Shown piece after piece: positions 23,098-34,700 of a stretch of 64,000 nt of DNA (position 1 is the first letter of the stretch; every line of letters starts with the position of its first letter). This DNA is from Gigaspora margarita (lineage: Eukaryota > Glomeromycota > Glomeromycetes > Diversisporales > Gigasporaceae). The translations under genes and the position numbers were made by a program. The stretch covers positions 125,362 through 189,361 of the forward strand of contig WTPW01000935.1 of NCBI GenBank assembly GCA_009809945.1, in the 5' to 3' direction. The notes under the pieces are model-generated. The model saw only the letters and a program-made list of their open reading frames with translations, searched no databases and was not told the DNA's origin.

Positions 23098-25150
23098 CAT
23101 TAGCGAATTATATATACGTAATCTTACGTAAGATATTACGGCTTGTAATATAATGAAAATCTTACGTTTGATACGATTTATTATGTAATATATTATATTA
23201 TATTACGGTAATATTACGGTTATTATTTCGAAATATTTCGAAATATATTGCGAAATAAATCAACAAAAAAAAAGGGTCGCAGGAGGTAATAGTTTGCATA
23301 TTATGAGATAATATCGCATTGTTTTGCATTGTTTTCTGAATTTTTAAAATTTTTAAAAAATAAATTAATGATATACATATTCACATAATCACGCTTTTTT
23401 ACAGATTTTCACACAGTATCGCGATTTAATATAAAATTTTATATTTATTTATTATTATTATACATTATATTTTACATTTATTAAATATACATTTTTAATT
23501 AATATTACATACTTTATTATATATTACATTATTAGTATTATTTACATTATTACAAATATTTTAAACTACTTTCACACTTCATCGCATCTATTTCTATTAC
23601 TATATACAAAAAACTAGCCCTATTTTAAACTACTTTCGCACTTCGTTGCATCTAATTCTATTACTATATACAAAAACTAACCCTATACACTTATTTTCGC
23701 TCACCCCAAAGTTAGCTATTATCTTCGCTTCTTTGTTTTCTATCATCTTTGCTTTGGCTATTTCTTTTGTTCCAGCTATAACCTTCGTTTCATTCTCTTT
23801 TTTTAAATACTTCAAAGAAGTGAAAAAATAAAAAAAAACATTTTTCAGAAGTGTTAGTGTTCTTGCAAATTGCTGAAGAAATCTAGTATGTTCTTGCAAA
23901 GTGCCAGAGGAGTTAAAGCTGGTGTTCTTGTAAAGTCCAGGAAAAGTCGCAAAGTGTCGAAGAAGTCAGGAATAAATAAAATAAAATAAAAANNNNNNNN
24001 NNNNNNNNNNNNNNNNNNNNNNNNNNNNNNNNNNNNNNNNNNNNNNNNNNNNNNNNNNNNNNNNNNNNNNNNNNNNNNNNNNNNNNNNNNNNNNNNNNNN
24101 NNNNNNNNNNNNNNNNNNNNNNNNNNNNNNNNNNNNNNNNNNNNNNNNNNNNNNNNNNNNNNNNNNNNNNNNNNNNNNNNNNNNNNNNNNNNNNNNNNNN
24201 NNNNNNNNNNNNNNNNNNNNNNNNNNNNNNNNNNNNNNNNNNNNNNNNNNNNNNNNNNNNNNNNNNNNNNNNNNNNNNNNAAAAAAAAAAAACAAAAAAC
24301 AAAAAAACAAAACCAAATTATGTCAAACGAAAAAATAAATAAAGTCCTAACTAAACCTTTATTTCTTTAAAGAAGCGTTCTTGGAAATTTAGAAATTGCT
24401 AGAGACATCAGTTGTGTTCTTGCAAAGCGCCAAAATTTTTGGTAGGCTGCGCAAGGTTTCGAATAGTTGTTTGTTTTCTTGCAAAGTGTTTTTGTAAAAT
24501 GCTGAAATAAAAATAAAATGAAAAAAAATAAAAATAAATAAATAAAAAAAAAAACAAAATGAAAACAAAAAAAAAAAAAATGAAAACAAAAAATGAAACG
24601 AAAATAAAAAACAAAAAGTGAAAAAAAAACAAAATAGAAGATCTAATTATAAACAAAAGATCTAATCTGATCTTGTAGTACAGAATTTGAACATCATTGA
24701 ACTATTTCAAAAAATTAGTCCAACACAATCCAGGTTACAGATTGGGTTGGTTTGCACAAGGTTTCGAAATGTTGTTTGTTTTCTTGCAAAGGTGTTCTTG
24801 TAAGTGCCAAAATAAAAATAAAATAAAAAAGAAATAAAATGAAAACAAAAAAAATAAAATAAAAACAAAGAAACGAAATGAAAACAAAAAAGCAAATCTA
24901 ATCTTGTAGTACAAAATTCGAACCATTTCGAATAATTAGTCCAATGCATGATCCAGGTTATACTGATCTACTGATCCTAGCTTGGTTTAAAGAGGATCAA
25001 AATATTTCGTTATAATTTTCGAAATTTCTAACAAAATATAACGAAATTTTGATATTTGAAATATTCTGTTATATATTACGTAATATTTTGCTTATATATT
25101 ACGGTTCATAAGATCTTACGTAAGATTATGCTATTATAAATTTGCTGATG
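23098..25150. repeat. Long CATTAGC-TIR repeat, copy B
   Basis: The left end is CATTAGCGAATTATATATAC followed by GTAATCTTACGTAAGAT. The right end is the complement, ATCTTACGTAAGATTATGCT then TTTGCTGATG. The interior matches copy A and includes the uninterrupted target site of the 8153 MITE. It contains repeated TTCTTGCAAAGTGCCAG words and A/AAC-rich low-complexity DNA. Open frames in it (e.g. 23630-23899 and 24389-24949 on the minus strand) are Phe-rich artefacts. An assembly gap interrupts it. It could be a non-autonomous DNA element, but no transposase is seen. Confidence 0.65.
23993..24280. other. Assembly gap (288 Ns)
   Basis: A run of N inside the poly-A/AAC-rich part of the long TIR repeat. 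Two frames that read through it are meaningless. Confidence 0.99.
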
Positions 25151-25793
25151 TACTATATACGATACAGCCAAATTTTATATAACATCAGATATGAAATAAG
25201 CTAATAATATGATATTTAATTTATAACCTTTCAATATATACGGTATTTCAACTAGCATGATTATTCCAATCGGTCAATTTATGTTTTTGGTACTTCCCTT
25301 TTTAAAAATTTTATTTTTTCTGAACCTCTAAAAGACAACACTGCCGGACCATTTTGTGATTATACTCTCTAATATACAAGACTCTTTACTATTTATCTAA
25401 GACCCAATGCACAACTATAATTCACTAGTGCTGATTATGATGATAAGAGATTCCATTTGAGAATTTTTGACATACCTGATCAAAAACTTATGCTACCGCT
25501 CTTTTTTTTAGATATTTTTACCAGTTAATCTCTAATTGCAAGAATCCACTGATCTTTTCTAAAATTACTTACTAAACTATGAATAGGCCGTGGGATTTTT
25601 CCGTTTTTATTTTTTTTTTCTCATACTCACATTTTCTATTATGTCAGCCCCTTATATAATTATGCATTGCCTTATTGGAGATATGGCGTTATTGTTCATA
25701 CCTTAAAAAAATTAGACTTATGCAAGGTTGTCAGATATTGCATATTTGTGTAACATATTTGCAATTTTTGTATATTTGTGTACCCCTTCACAT
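25151..25793. other. Gene-free stretch
   Basis: No gene, RNA or recognisable element end seen. A slightly less AT-rich segment (25310-25480) has no long open frame. Confidence 0.4.
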
Positions 25794-26724
25794 TAGTGTT
25801 GGACTATGATATATATGACCAATATGATCTATATGACTAGTCATAGATCATTTAGTCATTTTGTGAGTATATATGATCTATGACATTATATGACCAATAT
25901 GATCTATATGACCAGTCATAGATCATGCAAGCATATATGATCTATGACTTTTAGTAACTAATAAAATATTTATAGTAATGCTAAGAGAAAACTCTAATTT
26001 AGGTTACTAGTTTTTTTTAGCCATTATTTATAGTTTGTTTACCCTATATTGCTGAACATAAGCCATCTCTAAAATAAGATACCCCCCTCTTGGTCAAAAA
26101 ACTCAAAACGTCTTTGATATGAAAATAAACTACCACACGATCGATGAAAGTTACTACATAGTAAAGTCCAAACTTTACTAAGTAAATCGATCAAATTCGC
26201 TTAAGTAAACTTATTTAAGAGATTAAAATATGTATATTCTGAAATTTACAACAAAATTGGAGAACTTTTTATTAATTGTATTTTAATTTTTACGTTCAGC
26301 GATAAGATTAATATTTTATTAACAAAATATATTCGTTGAGCGTAAAAATTAAAAGTTAAATAATAAAAAGTACTCCGATTTTAATGAAACTTTTAGCATA
26401 TGTGTAGTTTAGTCATCTCTACAAGTTTACTTAAGCGCTAATAATCGATTTATATAGTAAAATTTAGACTTTACTATGTAATGATCATTGGCGATTGACC
26501 AAAAATCGATTATATCCAAAAATAACTTGTTTCATATATTCTTTTAAGTAAAATTTCTTTAAGTTCTATATATAGATCATATGACTATTAATCATATCAT
26601 AATAAAATTATGATCATAACAATCATATGACAAGTAATCATATATCATATGAATTATGATTTAACAACTATATGATTATGATCTTTTAAAAAAATTTAGA
26701 TGACATATAAATGGGCCAACACTG
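25794..26724. mobile_element. TAGTGTTGG hAT-like MITE with ATATGAC words
   Basis: The ends are TAGTGTTGGACTATGATATA and TATAAATGGGCCAACACTG. An exact 8-bp duplication CTTCACAT flanks it (25786-25793 and 26725-26732). The subterminal regions are dense with ATATGATCTATGAC and GATCATATGA words in both orientations. The middle (about 26060-26545) is a decayed relative of the CCGTATGT MITE, so one element is nested in another. No protein. Confidence 0.88.
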
Positions 26725-26732
26725 CTTCACAT

Positions 26733-28296
26733 ATGTCTATTACCTGTCTGTGTAACAAATTACTAATACAGTAATATAATGTATATCAATACTGATGTTA
26801 CATTTTTTTAGTGATTCGAACTAGCACTGTTATAATATAGAAATCGTTAACGAAACTCAAGTTTACTTACACTATACTGTATATCTGTTTTCCTGATACT
26901 TATTAAATATATATATTAAAATATTTATAATATTCCAATTTTTAAATTAAATTTCTTAACTTGATATCTAATTGCCTTTCGAGTTTTATTTTAAAACATT
27001 ATACTATAAAAAATACGCTGCGCCTCTACTTATATGTAAGATTTAAACTATACAATACAAATATCCTTATACTGTACATACTATATGTATCACACAACAT
27101 ATTATTTCTCTTATTACAACTGTATAGACACAACCAGGGTGACATCGATTTTACCTGCAACAATTGTTGCAAACGAATCAGTATTAGATCTATAGTGCTA
27201 TTGCTAGATAAATTTTGACCCTGCATTGCTTATTGCATATTGACATTGGTGGCACCACTACATGACCCGCAAAATCTATAGCCGCCCTGGTCATGTTACA
27301 ACAACTGTATAGCATATGATATTATTATTACAGTATTATTCTTCTTCTTATTCATTTATACGTTTTTATATATATAAATATATACATATATATATATATA
27401 TTTTAATATTAAACCGTTAGCGAAGCGACAGGTTACATACTAGTGATTATGTAAAATTTTTTGCCTTGATATTTTTGTCATAAAATGATATCACCATTTA
27501 TGCAAAATGTCACAACAAAAAATTTCACATGCTAATATAATATGAACAATAACATCGATATTGGATATATGAAAATAACAGAGAATTTTTTTTATCAGAG
27601 TTAATGTCGCTCATGTGCTGCGTAGCAGCACATGTGAGTGACATTAATTCTGTTAAAAAAAAATTACTTGTTATTTTTCATCATATGCCCAATATCTTAT
27701 AGATAATAAGCAATTTCCATACATTGAATAATAAGGACTAATATGCGAAGTATACTACATATCACATGTGCTTTTGCGATAAAATTAGATTTATGCAGAT
27801 TATATTCTATTACAAATATGCCTAGCCATAGCCATATGAAACACAAAGATTGAATGACTTTCCCTAAATATCTAACAATAATGCGAAAAAGTCTTTTAGT
27901 TTAATACGTATATGGCCAAATTGTTATATATGGTGACCAAATTTCTTATATTTAAAGCGGCCAAATTAATAGTATGCATAAACTAGCCAAATTTCTTATA
28001 TTTAAGACGGCCAAATTTCTTAGTTTAATAGTATATGTGAAGTGGCCAAATTTCATATTTACTTATAAAATTGTTCTAACTTCCACTCTCTACTATTTTT
28101 TTAAAATTAAATTTACAAAAATTCTAACAACGTAGAAGTGTTTAGCTTGTTTTGAATTAACATTTTAAAATAGTATTTTTTGGTTACTATTTTTTTTGAA
28201 GAAGGATTAGCAATTTGAATGACATCAATTTTATTGGTCGGGACTAGGTTGTTTGCACTGTACAATTTAAAAATTGAACGATTTAAAATATTAAAA
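26733..28296. other. Gene-poor stretch with hairpin and tandem repeats
   Basis: A possible minus-strand 5' exon at 27226-27150 (MQGQNLSSNSTIDL to RLQQLLQ, then GTAAAA) is too short to call. Around 27530-27700 lies a palindrome centred on GTGCTGCGTAGCAGCAC with flanks AGTTAATGTCGCTCATG and GTGAGTGACATTAATTCT. Around 27900-28060 are four or five ~45-bp units built on GGCCAAATTTCTTATATTTA. A TATATACATATATA run lies near 27370-27400. Confidence 0.5.
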
Positions 28297-28298
28297 TA

Positions 28299-28684
28299 CA
28301 GTAGAATTCATCTAAAGCCAACATATTTTATATATAGGTGCCAATTTTTTAGCTATAGTATAATCTAACTATCCAATAAAAATGCAGGAAAACCTAATAC
28401 AATTTTAAAATTAATTAATAACATTTAAATTTTTGTTAATAAATTTAAATTTTGTTATATTTTTTTATATATAAACGCCAAAATTTTTGAAATATATATA
28501 AATTTAAATTAATATAATGGTTTAAAAATAAAAGACATTTAAAAAAATTTATTGATAGTTTAATAATTTAAACAATAAGCTATTAAATTATCAAAAAATT
28601 TTTTAGATATCTTTTGTTTTTAGAGTTATAACAATTTAAAAATTTTTATAATTAAAAGGTGATGGCTTTAGGTGAATTCCACTA
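28299..28684. mobile_element. CAGTAGAATTCA mariner/pogo-like MITE
   Basis: The left end is CAGTAGAATTCATCTAAAGCC and the right end GGCTTTAGGTGAATTCCACTA, with TA on both sides (28297-28298 and 28685-28686). A second inner inverted pair (TTAATATAATGGTTTAAAAA and its complement) lies inside. Terminal CAGT and TA duplication are typical of Tc1/mariner/pogo elements. There is no transposase. Confidence 0.8.
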
Positions 28685-28686
28685 TA

Positions 28687-29202
28687 TAAAAAAAATTATT
28701 TATACTATATTTCAAAATAAATTATAGCAATCTTAAAATTAAATTACATTTTATTATTTATTATTTGAATAATATACATACATAATATATATTATAACTT
28801 TAATATATTTAAAAATAATATATAAATAAGTTACGTCTGTCAATTGAACTCAGTATAAAATACCTATATATTAGTTTAAAAAATATATAAAGCTTAATAT
28901 ATTAATTTTTAAAAATTTGAGCTGTATGAAAGACATATAGATGGACCCAAAGCCTGCTTTAAAAAAAGCATATCTATAGCCTATACTTTGGCTCTAAATC
29001 TATCTAATTTATAATTATTTTTAATCATTATCTTAATAAGTTTTAAAACAAGCCAAAATTAGTCTTTTGTTTAATAATTAAAAAAATAGAATGCACAGAA
29101 CAGAATACAAACCTACAGTAACTAAAAAGCTCTAAAACTTCGAACAAATTCTTCTATACTTCTTTTGTAACTAGAGGTTTATACCTTATTAATCAAATAA
29201 TT
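28687..29202. other. Gene-free AT-rich stretch
   Basis: No coding region, RNA or element boundary recognised. Confidence 0.4.
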
Positions 29203-29206
29203 TTAA

Positions 29207-29575
29207 GGGTAGAGTGAACATAGATCATTTTTAATAGTGATCACGTTGTGATCATATGAAATCAGGCGATCAACCAATCATGATTGTAAACAACATAGAT
29301 TCGACCAATTAGCTTTATTAATTTTTGTGTAACTAAGAAAAATTTAAGCCAACTTAGGAAAACTTTACGATATATAGAAGTATAATTTTTTCAAATACTA
29401 TATTTATTAAAATTTTACTATTATGAAAAGAGTATTTTGTACTACATATTATAAAATTTTTGGCTAAATTTATAACAACCATAAAAAGTTTTATTTGTAG
29501 CACATTTTTATTTTCTATATAAATCTCATTGTACCACTAAAATCATATGATAAATGATCTACGTTCACCCTACCC
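29207..29575. mobile_element. TTAA-flanked MITE (piggyBac-like target)
   Basis: The ends are GGGTAGAGTGAACATAGATCA and TGATCTACGTTCACCCTACCC, directly flanked by TTAA on both sides (29203-29206 and 29576-29579). TTAA duplication is the piggyBac signature, though the terminal GGGTA differs from the usual CCC start. The 369-bp interior has no coding potential. Confidence 0.7.
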
Positions 29576-30800
29576 TTAATATATTAGACTCAGCTTTTTA
29601 TTAAATAATATTAGCATTTTATCCTATCAATTCAACAATTTAAGCCTTTTAAATACTAATTCTAACCTTAAAAACCTAACAAACGATTCCTTTAACACCC
29701 ACAATAGTGATAACTCCACAGCGGCAATAACTTCACAATGGCGATAGCTCTATAACAGTGACAACTCCACAACAATGACACTGACAACACCAATAGCTCT
29801 AAAAAATGATGCCAATGACAACATAGTAAGATGACGATACTATAAAAAAAAAGTGTAGTAAAAAAAAGATAAAAATAAAAAAACTTTTTTTTAAAAAAAA
29901 ATTTTTACACACGGCAATAACTGCATTTTATAAGCAATAAGGCTTTGGAACCAGATTTTTCTAAATTAGAAATTTACTAAGCCATGTATATTGTAAGAAT
30001 CTTAGCTGGGTTGGGTCTAACCCAACCCAATTTGGGTCTGACCCAACCCGGGTCGGGTCAGGTCAAACTCGGATCAGATTATATACAATGATCGCAAGTA
30101 GTCACTATATAGTAAAGTCAAAATTCTACTATGTAAATCGATAAAACTTGCTTGAGTAAACTTGTTTGAAAGAGCAAAATACGTGTATTCTAAAATTTTC
30201 ATCCAAATTGGAGAAAGTTTTATTATTTGACTTTTAATTTTTACGTTTGTCGAACAATTTTTTAAAAAGATTTTAATTTTTTCGTTGAATGTAAAAATTA
30301 AAAATCAAATTATAAAATGTTCTCCGGTTTGGATGAAATTTTTAGTGTATATGCATTTTGATCTTCCAAACAAGTTTATTTAAGCGGGCATTATCGATTT
30401 ATATAGTAAAATTTAGACTTTACTATGTAGCAACTATTATCAACTTGAGGGCTCAAACAGTGATCTATATGTACAGGGTATTATATCCAAATTACCCAAA
30501 AGATTGTATATGAAATACCATAACACTGAAACTGTTAAAGAAATCGAATCGACAAACGGATTGATCACCCGAATAAGAAATTAATCCGCCTACGAATTAA
30601 TCGATATAATACGAATATCTGGCTATCAGATAACAATAATCAAAAAGAAATTCGGTAACAATTAAAGAATAATAGTTATAGTTTAGAAAGAAATTAAAAT
30701 AAGTATTAGTAAAGTACGTGATAAAAGACTGAAGTTAAATTTATAGTAATTCGAAAGTATTTAAGAAGTAGATTTTAGACTTCGAAACTGTGTAGTTTTT
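29576..30800. other. Gene-free; tandem repeats and MITE debris
   Basis: Bases 29695-29800 hold about five ~20-bp units around GCGATAACTCCACAAC. Bases 30005-30065 are a run of GGGTTGGGTC/GACCCAACCC words, similar to the DNA at 50447-50570 and to the ends of the 54102 element. Bases 30090-30440 are a decayed CCGTATGT-type MITE with the paired AAGTCAAAATTCTACT and ATTTAGACTTTACTATGTA blocks. After ~30530 the character changes toward the compact style of the following virus-like element, whose exact left end I cannot place. Confidence 0.5.
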
Positions 30801-30834
30801 ACATTTCAGATAAAATAATTACACCTTCGAACAC

Positions 30835-30966
30835 ATGTATACATACCCTATTGAAATTATCTTTATATCAATAGGTTTAACAATTCTTTGTATACCACTA
30901 ATTATTGCTACTTTGATAGTAGTAGACCATTTTGCATATAGAAATCTACTCCTAACACCAATATAA
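30835..30966 (+). pseudogene. Virus-like element: small membrane protein 1
   Basis: A 43-residue frame beginning MYTYPIEIIF with a single hydrophobic segment (IGLTILCIPLIIATLIVV) and a short polar tail. It is the first recognisable coding unit of the element. It resembles the following units in size and topology, not in detectable sequence. Its function is unknown; a membrane or envelope-associated role is inference. Confidence 0.45.
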
Positions 30967-31249
30967 TACCAAATCTAGCATACATATTAAATATTTATAT
31001 TCTCAAAGAATCGATAGTATACTTTATTGTAATCACTATATGATATTATATTTTACTAAATAAAAACTGAATTACTTAAAAACTAAAATTATCCTTTGAT
31101 AGTAAAGAGTACTTGTTGGTTTATACTCACGTATCTATTAAGGATTAGCTACCCTTAAGAAATTACTTAGCTATCTAAAAGAAAAGACAAACAAGTTGTG
31201 CATGAAAAGGCAAAACAAATAAAAGCTGCAACGCCATTATAAGAAATAA

Positions 31250-31550
31250 ATGAGAATATACGAAATTATAATTAAAATAGTTATTATCTGGATAATAATA
31301 AGCCTAACACCACCAAAAAGAAATTACCTTATACAAGCCGACATAATAGTTTTATCCATACCAGCACCAGCACCTGCACTACCAACTCTAACTGAAAATA
31401 TAGTCACTTCAACTAGAACTAAAACTAAAGTAACTGCAAACACCTCTATTCAATCAAGCCAAACAAGTCAACCTGATAACAACAACAGTAATCTTACTAC
31501 AATAATTGGAATACTAGCTGCATCAATCACAATATTAGCACTAGTATCTG
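31250..31550 (+). pseudogene. Virus-like element: Thr-rich membrane protein 2
   Basis: An N-terminal hydrophobic signal-like segment (IIIKIVIIWIIISLTPP) is followed by a Pro/Ala stretch and a Thr/Ser/Asn-rich region of ~50 residues (SIQSSQTSQPDNNNSNLTT). A second hydrophobic segment follows (IIGILAASITILALV). This is the layout of a type I membrane protein with an O-glycosylation-prone ectodomain. A small MITE lies in this gene region at 31551-31767. Confidence 0.55.
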
Positions 31551-31767
31551 AAATTGGGTTGCGGAGTCTGTGGACCGCAACAAATTTTAAATTTCCGCAA
31601 CCAAAATCTGAAGTTCATATGCAAATTCCGCACATAAATTTACAAATTTTACTTATAAATTTTGATTAAATGCTTATACGCGCAACTAAATTTTTATAAA
31701 TTCTTATAATCCACAACTATTTTTTTTATTTAGTTGCAGCCCGCAACTAATTTAAAAATTGAATTTC
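31551..31767. mobile_element. Small MITE-like insertion in membrane-protein region
   Basis: A 217-bp segment of different composition carries GTTGCGGA and CCGCAAC words in inverted orientation. It is flanked by AGTATCTG (31543-31550) and AGACACTG (31768-31775), which match at 6 of 8 bases. Terminal inverted repeats are weak (AAATTGGGTTGC at the left; GCAACTAATTT, then AATTTC, at the right), so the family is uncertain. Confidence 0.5.
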
Positions 31768-31818
31768 AGACACTGATTAGCACTATCCGCACTAGTACTA
31801 ATTTGCTGCATAAAAAGA

Positions 31819-32028
31819 TTGAGAACAAGAAAACAAGTGTATAAAAGGCACTTACAAATACAGAACCCATCTGTATCACAAATTCAAAGAGGACAAGCAT
31901 ATCAATATTCTAACACCTCAGACTTACCATTTCAGCAAAACATATTCTCAAATCTGATTCCAGACTTAAACCAAAATCAGATAGCAACATTAGCAAGAAA
32001 TATCGATCTCAGGAGTCAAGCACAATGA
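31819..32028 (+). pseudogene. Virus-like element: basic, Gln-rich segment
   Basis: A hydrophilic frame starting with a basic cluster (MRTRKQVYKRHLQIQ), then Gln/Asn-rich sequence (QRGQAYQYSN, LIPDLNQNQIATL). It lies just after the small MITE. The basic start next to a membrane-protein region suggests a cytoplasmic-tail-like segment, which is inference. No family recognised. Confidence 0.4.
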
Positions 32029-32163
32029 AAAGCACCTCTACCACCTCCACCTTACTAAAATAAGTAATCTGAATAAAAAGGAAAATACTCTGTAACAAAA
32101 CAGATCAACATTAGAGATAGGAATAACCAGAATAAGAACTAACACCGTAATAACGCGACAGGG

Positions 32164-32310
32164 ATGCGTATAAATTTAGCAAATAAGAAACATATCATTG
32201 CAATAACTATTTCATTCATAATAGGAGCTATTATTACAATTCTCACACTATTATCACCACCAGAAATCCAAACTAAATTAGCCTTAGGAATAACAATTAC
32301 CTTTCATTAA
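32164..32310 (+). pseudogene. Virus-like element: small membrane protein 3
   Basis: A 48-residue frame (start MRINLANKKHIIAITISF) with a hydrophobic segment IIAITISFIIGAIITILTLL followed by a PPE turn and a second, shorter hydrophobic stretch. It resembles the other small membrane proteins of this cluster in topology. Function unknown. Confidence 0.4.
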
Positions 32311-32404
32311 TATCAATATTATTCGTAATCTTTGCTATCCTTAAACCATTCTATGTCAGAAGGACAAACAACATCGACAACTGTTAACTGTAATTGTAGT
32401 ACTA

Positions 32405-32578
32405 ATGCCACTAGCATCAACATTATTACTTACATTAATAGGCACTATATTTGTTACTGTTATAATTATTCTAGCAATCGAGTACAACTACCAAAGATAT
32501 AAAAAGAGACTCTACAAACAGTTCTCTATACTGTATGGACCATACGGACAACAAGATATCAATACTGGCTGTTGTTAA
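32405..32578 (+). pseudogene. Virus-like element: small membrane protein 4
   Basis: A 57-residue frame (start MPLASTLLLTLIGTIF) with one long hydrophobic helix, then a basic aromatic tail (YNYQRYKKRLYKQF) and a C-terminal GCC. The next gene starts within a few bases, so the genes are packed head to tail. The tail composition suggests a cytoplasmic, membrane-proximal basic segment. Confidence 0.45.
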
Positions 32579-32581
32579 CTT

Positions 32582-32998
32582 ATGAATTCTACTACTACCC
32601 CTATTGTTACAGAAGAACCTGATACCACCCAATCTATTATAATAACTGCATCTATCATTGCCATATTTGCAGTAATATCTATTATTATTTCTACTTGCTT
32701 ATATTATTGCTTTCAAAAGAATAAGAATAAGACCTACCATGTTCAAAGAAATATATCTACGCTTTCACATATTTACCAAAACCACAATACAGGAAGCTTA
32801 ATTATTAACAAAATACCTGTATGAATATATTCAAAAGAATATTCAGAAGGAAAAGAAAAAAGAACTACTAGACGACAACAAAGGCCAACACCTCTATTAT
32901 TACCACACAACCAAGCATATTATCACTACATAAGCCAAAACCAATTTGGATCTAACACTTTAGAAATAAATAGATTATTAGAAAATATAGGAAATTAA
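32582..32998 (+). pseudogene. Virus-like element: Thr-rich membrane protein 5
   Basis: The region begins MNSTTTPIVTEEPDTTQS, a short Thr/Ser-rich head, then a single hydrophobic helix (IIAIFAVISIIISTCLYYCF) and a Lys/Asn-rich tail. It ends immediately before the ATG of the next membrane protein at 32999. The layout (short Thr-rich head, one helix, basic tail) repeats that of its neighbours and points to a set of related small envelope-like proteins. That role is inference from topology only. Confidence 0.5.
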
Positions 32999-33328
32999 AT
33001 GAGTAGAGTACAATTCTTAACACTCACCATATCTACAACTACTATATTCATAACCATATCTCAGATACTAGTATTCACTACAGTACTTGAAACAACTACA
33101 GTAACTACTACAATTAACTCAACTGCAACTACTACAATAACACCTAGCTACGTTAACGATACCAATGTTATAACTCAAGATATAGTTACTATAGCACTAC
33201 TAATATTTGCTATAGCAATAATAGTATTCATAAACTATAGACACAGACTAGGAAAGAAACTTAAGATAGCCAACAACCATCTTGATCATGCAGAAAGAAT
33301 AACTACTACCTTAAACGCAACTATCTGA
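32999..33328 (+). pseudogene. Virus-like element: Thr-rich membrane protein 6
   Basis: A 109-residue frame. It has a signal-peptide-like start (MSRVQFLTLTISTTTIFITI), an extremely Thr-rich stretch (ETTTVTTTINSTATTTITP) with N-S-T and N-D-T glycosylation-type sequons, a transmembrane helix (VTIALLIFAIAIIVFI), and a basic tail (YRHRLGKKLKIANN). It is the clearest type I membrane protein of the cluster. The next gene overlaps its end region. Confidence 0.55.
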
Positions 33329-33336
33329 TCTACTTA

Positions 33337-33654
33337 ATGAGCTGTAAAAACGACGAAAGCTCTACAAGTGAAACATTCAATACAATTGACGAATACATTG
33401 AAGACCTTAACAAAAGACTTAAGAATACTAAAACTACATATAGACTATTAACAAAAGACGAACAAGAAATATATCTGAAAACCAAAGTAATTGTTGATAA
33501 TAGAAAAGCTACAACAAAAACAATAGTACAAGCATATATTATTTACGCTATACGAAACGAAAAAGAAAGTGAATACATTGAAGAAATAGCTATTGCATAT
33601 AAACAAGATCTCAAAGCACTAACTGAACTTGCAGATAACAAATACAAAAATTGA
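33337..33654 (+). pseudogene. Virus-like element: small helical acidic protein
   Basis: A 105-residue frame (MSCKNDESSTSETF start), rich in Glu, Lys, Thr and Asp, and predicted by eye to be mostly helical. No metal-binding or catalytic motif is visible. It sits between the membrane-protein cluster and the capsid-like region. Unknown function. Confidence 0.4.
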
Positions 33655-33702
33655 ATGAACGCAGTAAAGAAATTATCATATATCGAAACAGAATAGTAGA
33701 AA

Positions 33703-34068
33703 TTGAAATATCCATTCCACCAAATTCATACTCAACAATTCCTATATTACTACAAAGGATTCAAGGCATACTTTGAACAGCCTATACCAGAATACGCTAT
33801 ATTAACTAAAGACATACTAGCAAAAGTACAAACATCAATAGCAGCATTAAACAAACTCTATTTTAAAGCAGGAGGAGTTCTGAAAAAGAACATCTACGTA
33901 AAACAAGACGTAATAACCTACTTAAAATACGGACATCTATTCCAAAAACCAGAATTAATTAGAAAAGGACTACAAATAACAAGAGGACAACAATTACATA
34001 TGTTATTGTTTATACGCAAACATCAAACCGATTATAACAACATTATAAAATGGCAGCACCCACAATAG
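33703..34068 (+). pseudogene. Virus-like element: unknown protein before capsid
   Basis: A 121-residue frame with aromatic- and Gln-rich sequence (HQIHTQQFLYYYKGFKAYF) and helices around LAKVQTSIAALNKLYF. The downstream capsid-like gene begins within its last codons in another frame, so the two overlap. No known domain is recognised. Confidence 0.4.
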
Positions 34069-34700
34069 AATATCCTGACATCAGTACACTTAACATATTA
34101 AATATGATGGGAGGAAAAATGATGAATGGAACCAACTGGCTTGAATAGAGTGCAGAATTTGAAAAGAAAATACAAGCATATATACCAATCGTAATACTAA
34201 CACTAGAATACTTTACTGGAAATAACAAATTACTAGGATATATCAGAACTGCTACTACAGATATACAGGCAGCCATAGCCAGAGGATATAATGTATTTTT
34301 CATAAGGCAACTTATAACTAAAGTCATAACACAGTATTTTACAAAAAATGCATACCAGAATGCTATGCGCCATATTGATGCATATGTATGTTGGTTTCCA
34401 AGTGACTTTAATGACCATAAACGAATACCAGCAACAGATTGGGAATCAGATTATAATGGAGAACAAACAATAGCACTTGCAGTAACACCATTACTGAACC
34501 CCAACAATTTTCCAAAAGGACTAAATGTACATTATAACCATAATGCAACAAAACTAGGACAAGATATATTTGGAGCAAATTGGGTCGATACCAATAACCC
34601 ACCAAGAAGTGAACAAGTATCATTCAGACTTTACATGGATAAATTATATATCACGAGCGGAATAGTAAAAGAATTACAAGCAAGCTTACAATACTAAGAT
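34050..34700 (+). pseudogene. Virus-like element: capsid-like protein region
   Basis: The region starts MAAPTIEYPDISTLNIL and includes IQAYIPIVILTLEYF, NAMRHIDAYVCWFPSDFNDH, IALAVTPLLNPNNFPKGLNV and IFGANWVDTNNPPRSE. Its place directly before a zinc-knuckle protein mirrors the capsid-nucleocapsid order of retroelement and pararetrovirus structural genes. No sequence match to a known capsid is claimed. The call rests on gene order, size and the aromatic/Pro-rich composition. It could be another virion protein. Confidence 0.4.

Noticed and set aside
23913-24316. Frames reading across the N run
   Set aside because: Mostly unknown residues from the assembly gap.
24389-24949. Phe-rich minus-strand open frames as membrane proteins
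   Set aside because: They are translations of A/AAC-rich low-complexity DNA within a repeat, with no sequence variety.
27026-27226. Minus-strand gene starting MQGQNLSSNS
   Set aside because: There is only one short exon-like piece with a possible GTAAAA donor; no continuing exon was found.
34043-34623. Minus-strand frames opposite the capsid-like region
   Set aside because: They are shadows of the plus-strand coding sequence, which has the better composition and gene context.
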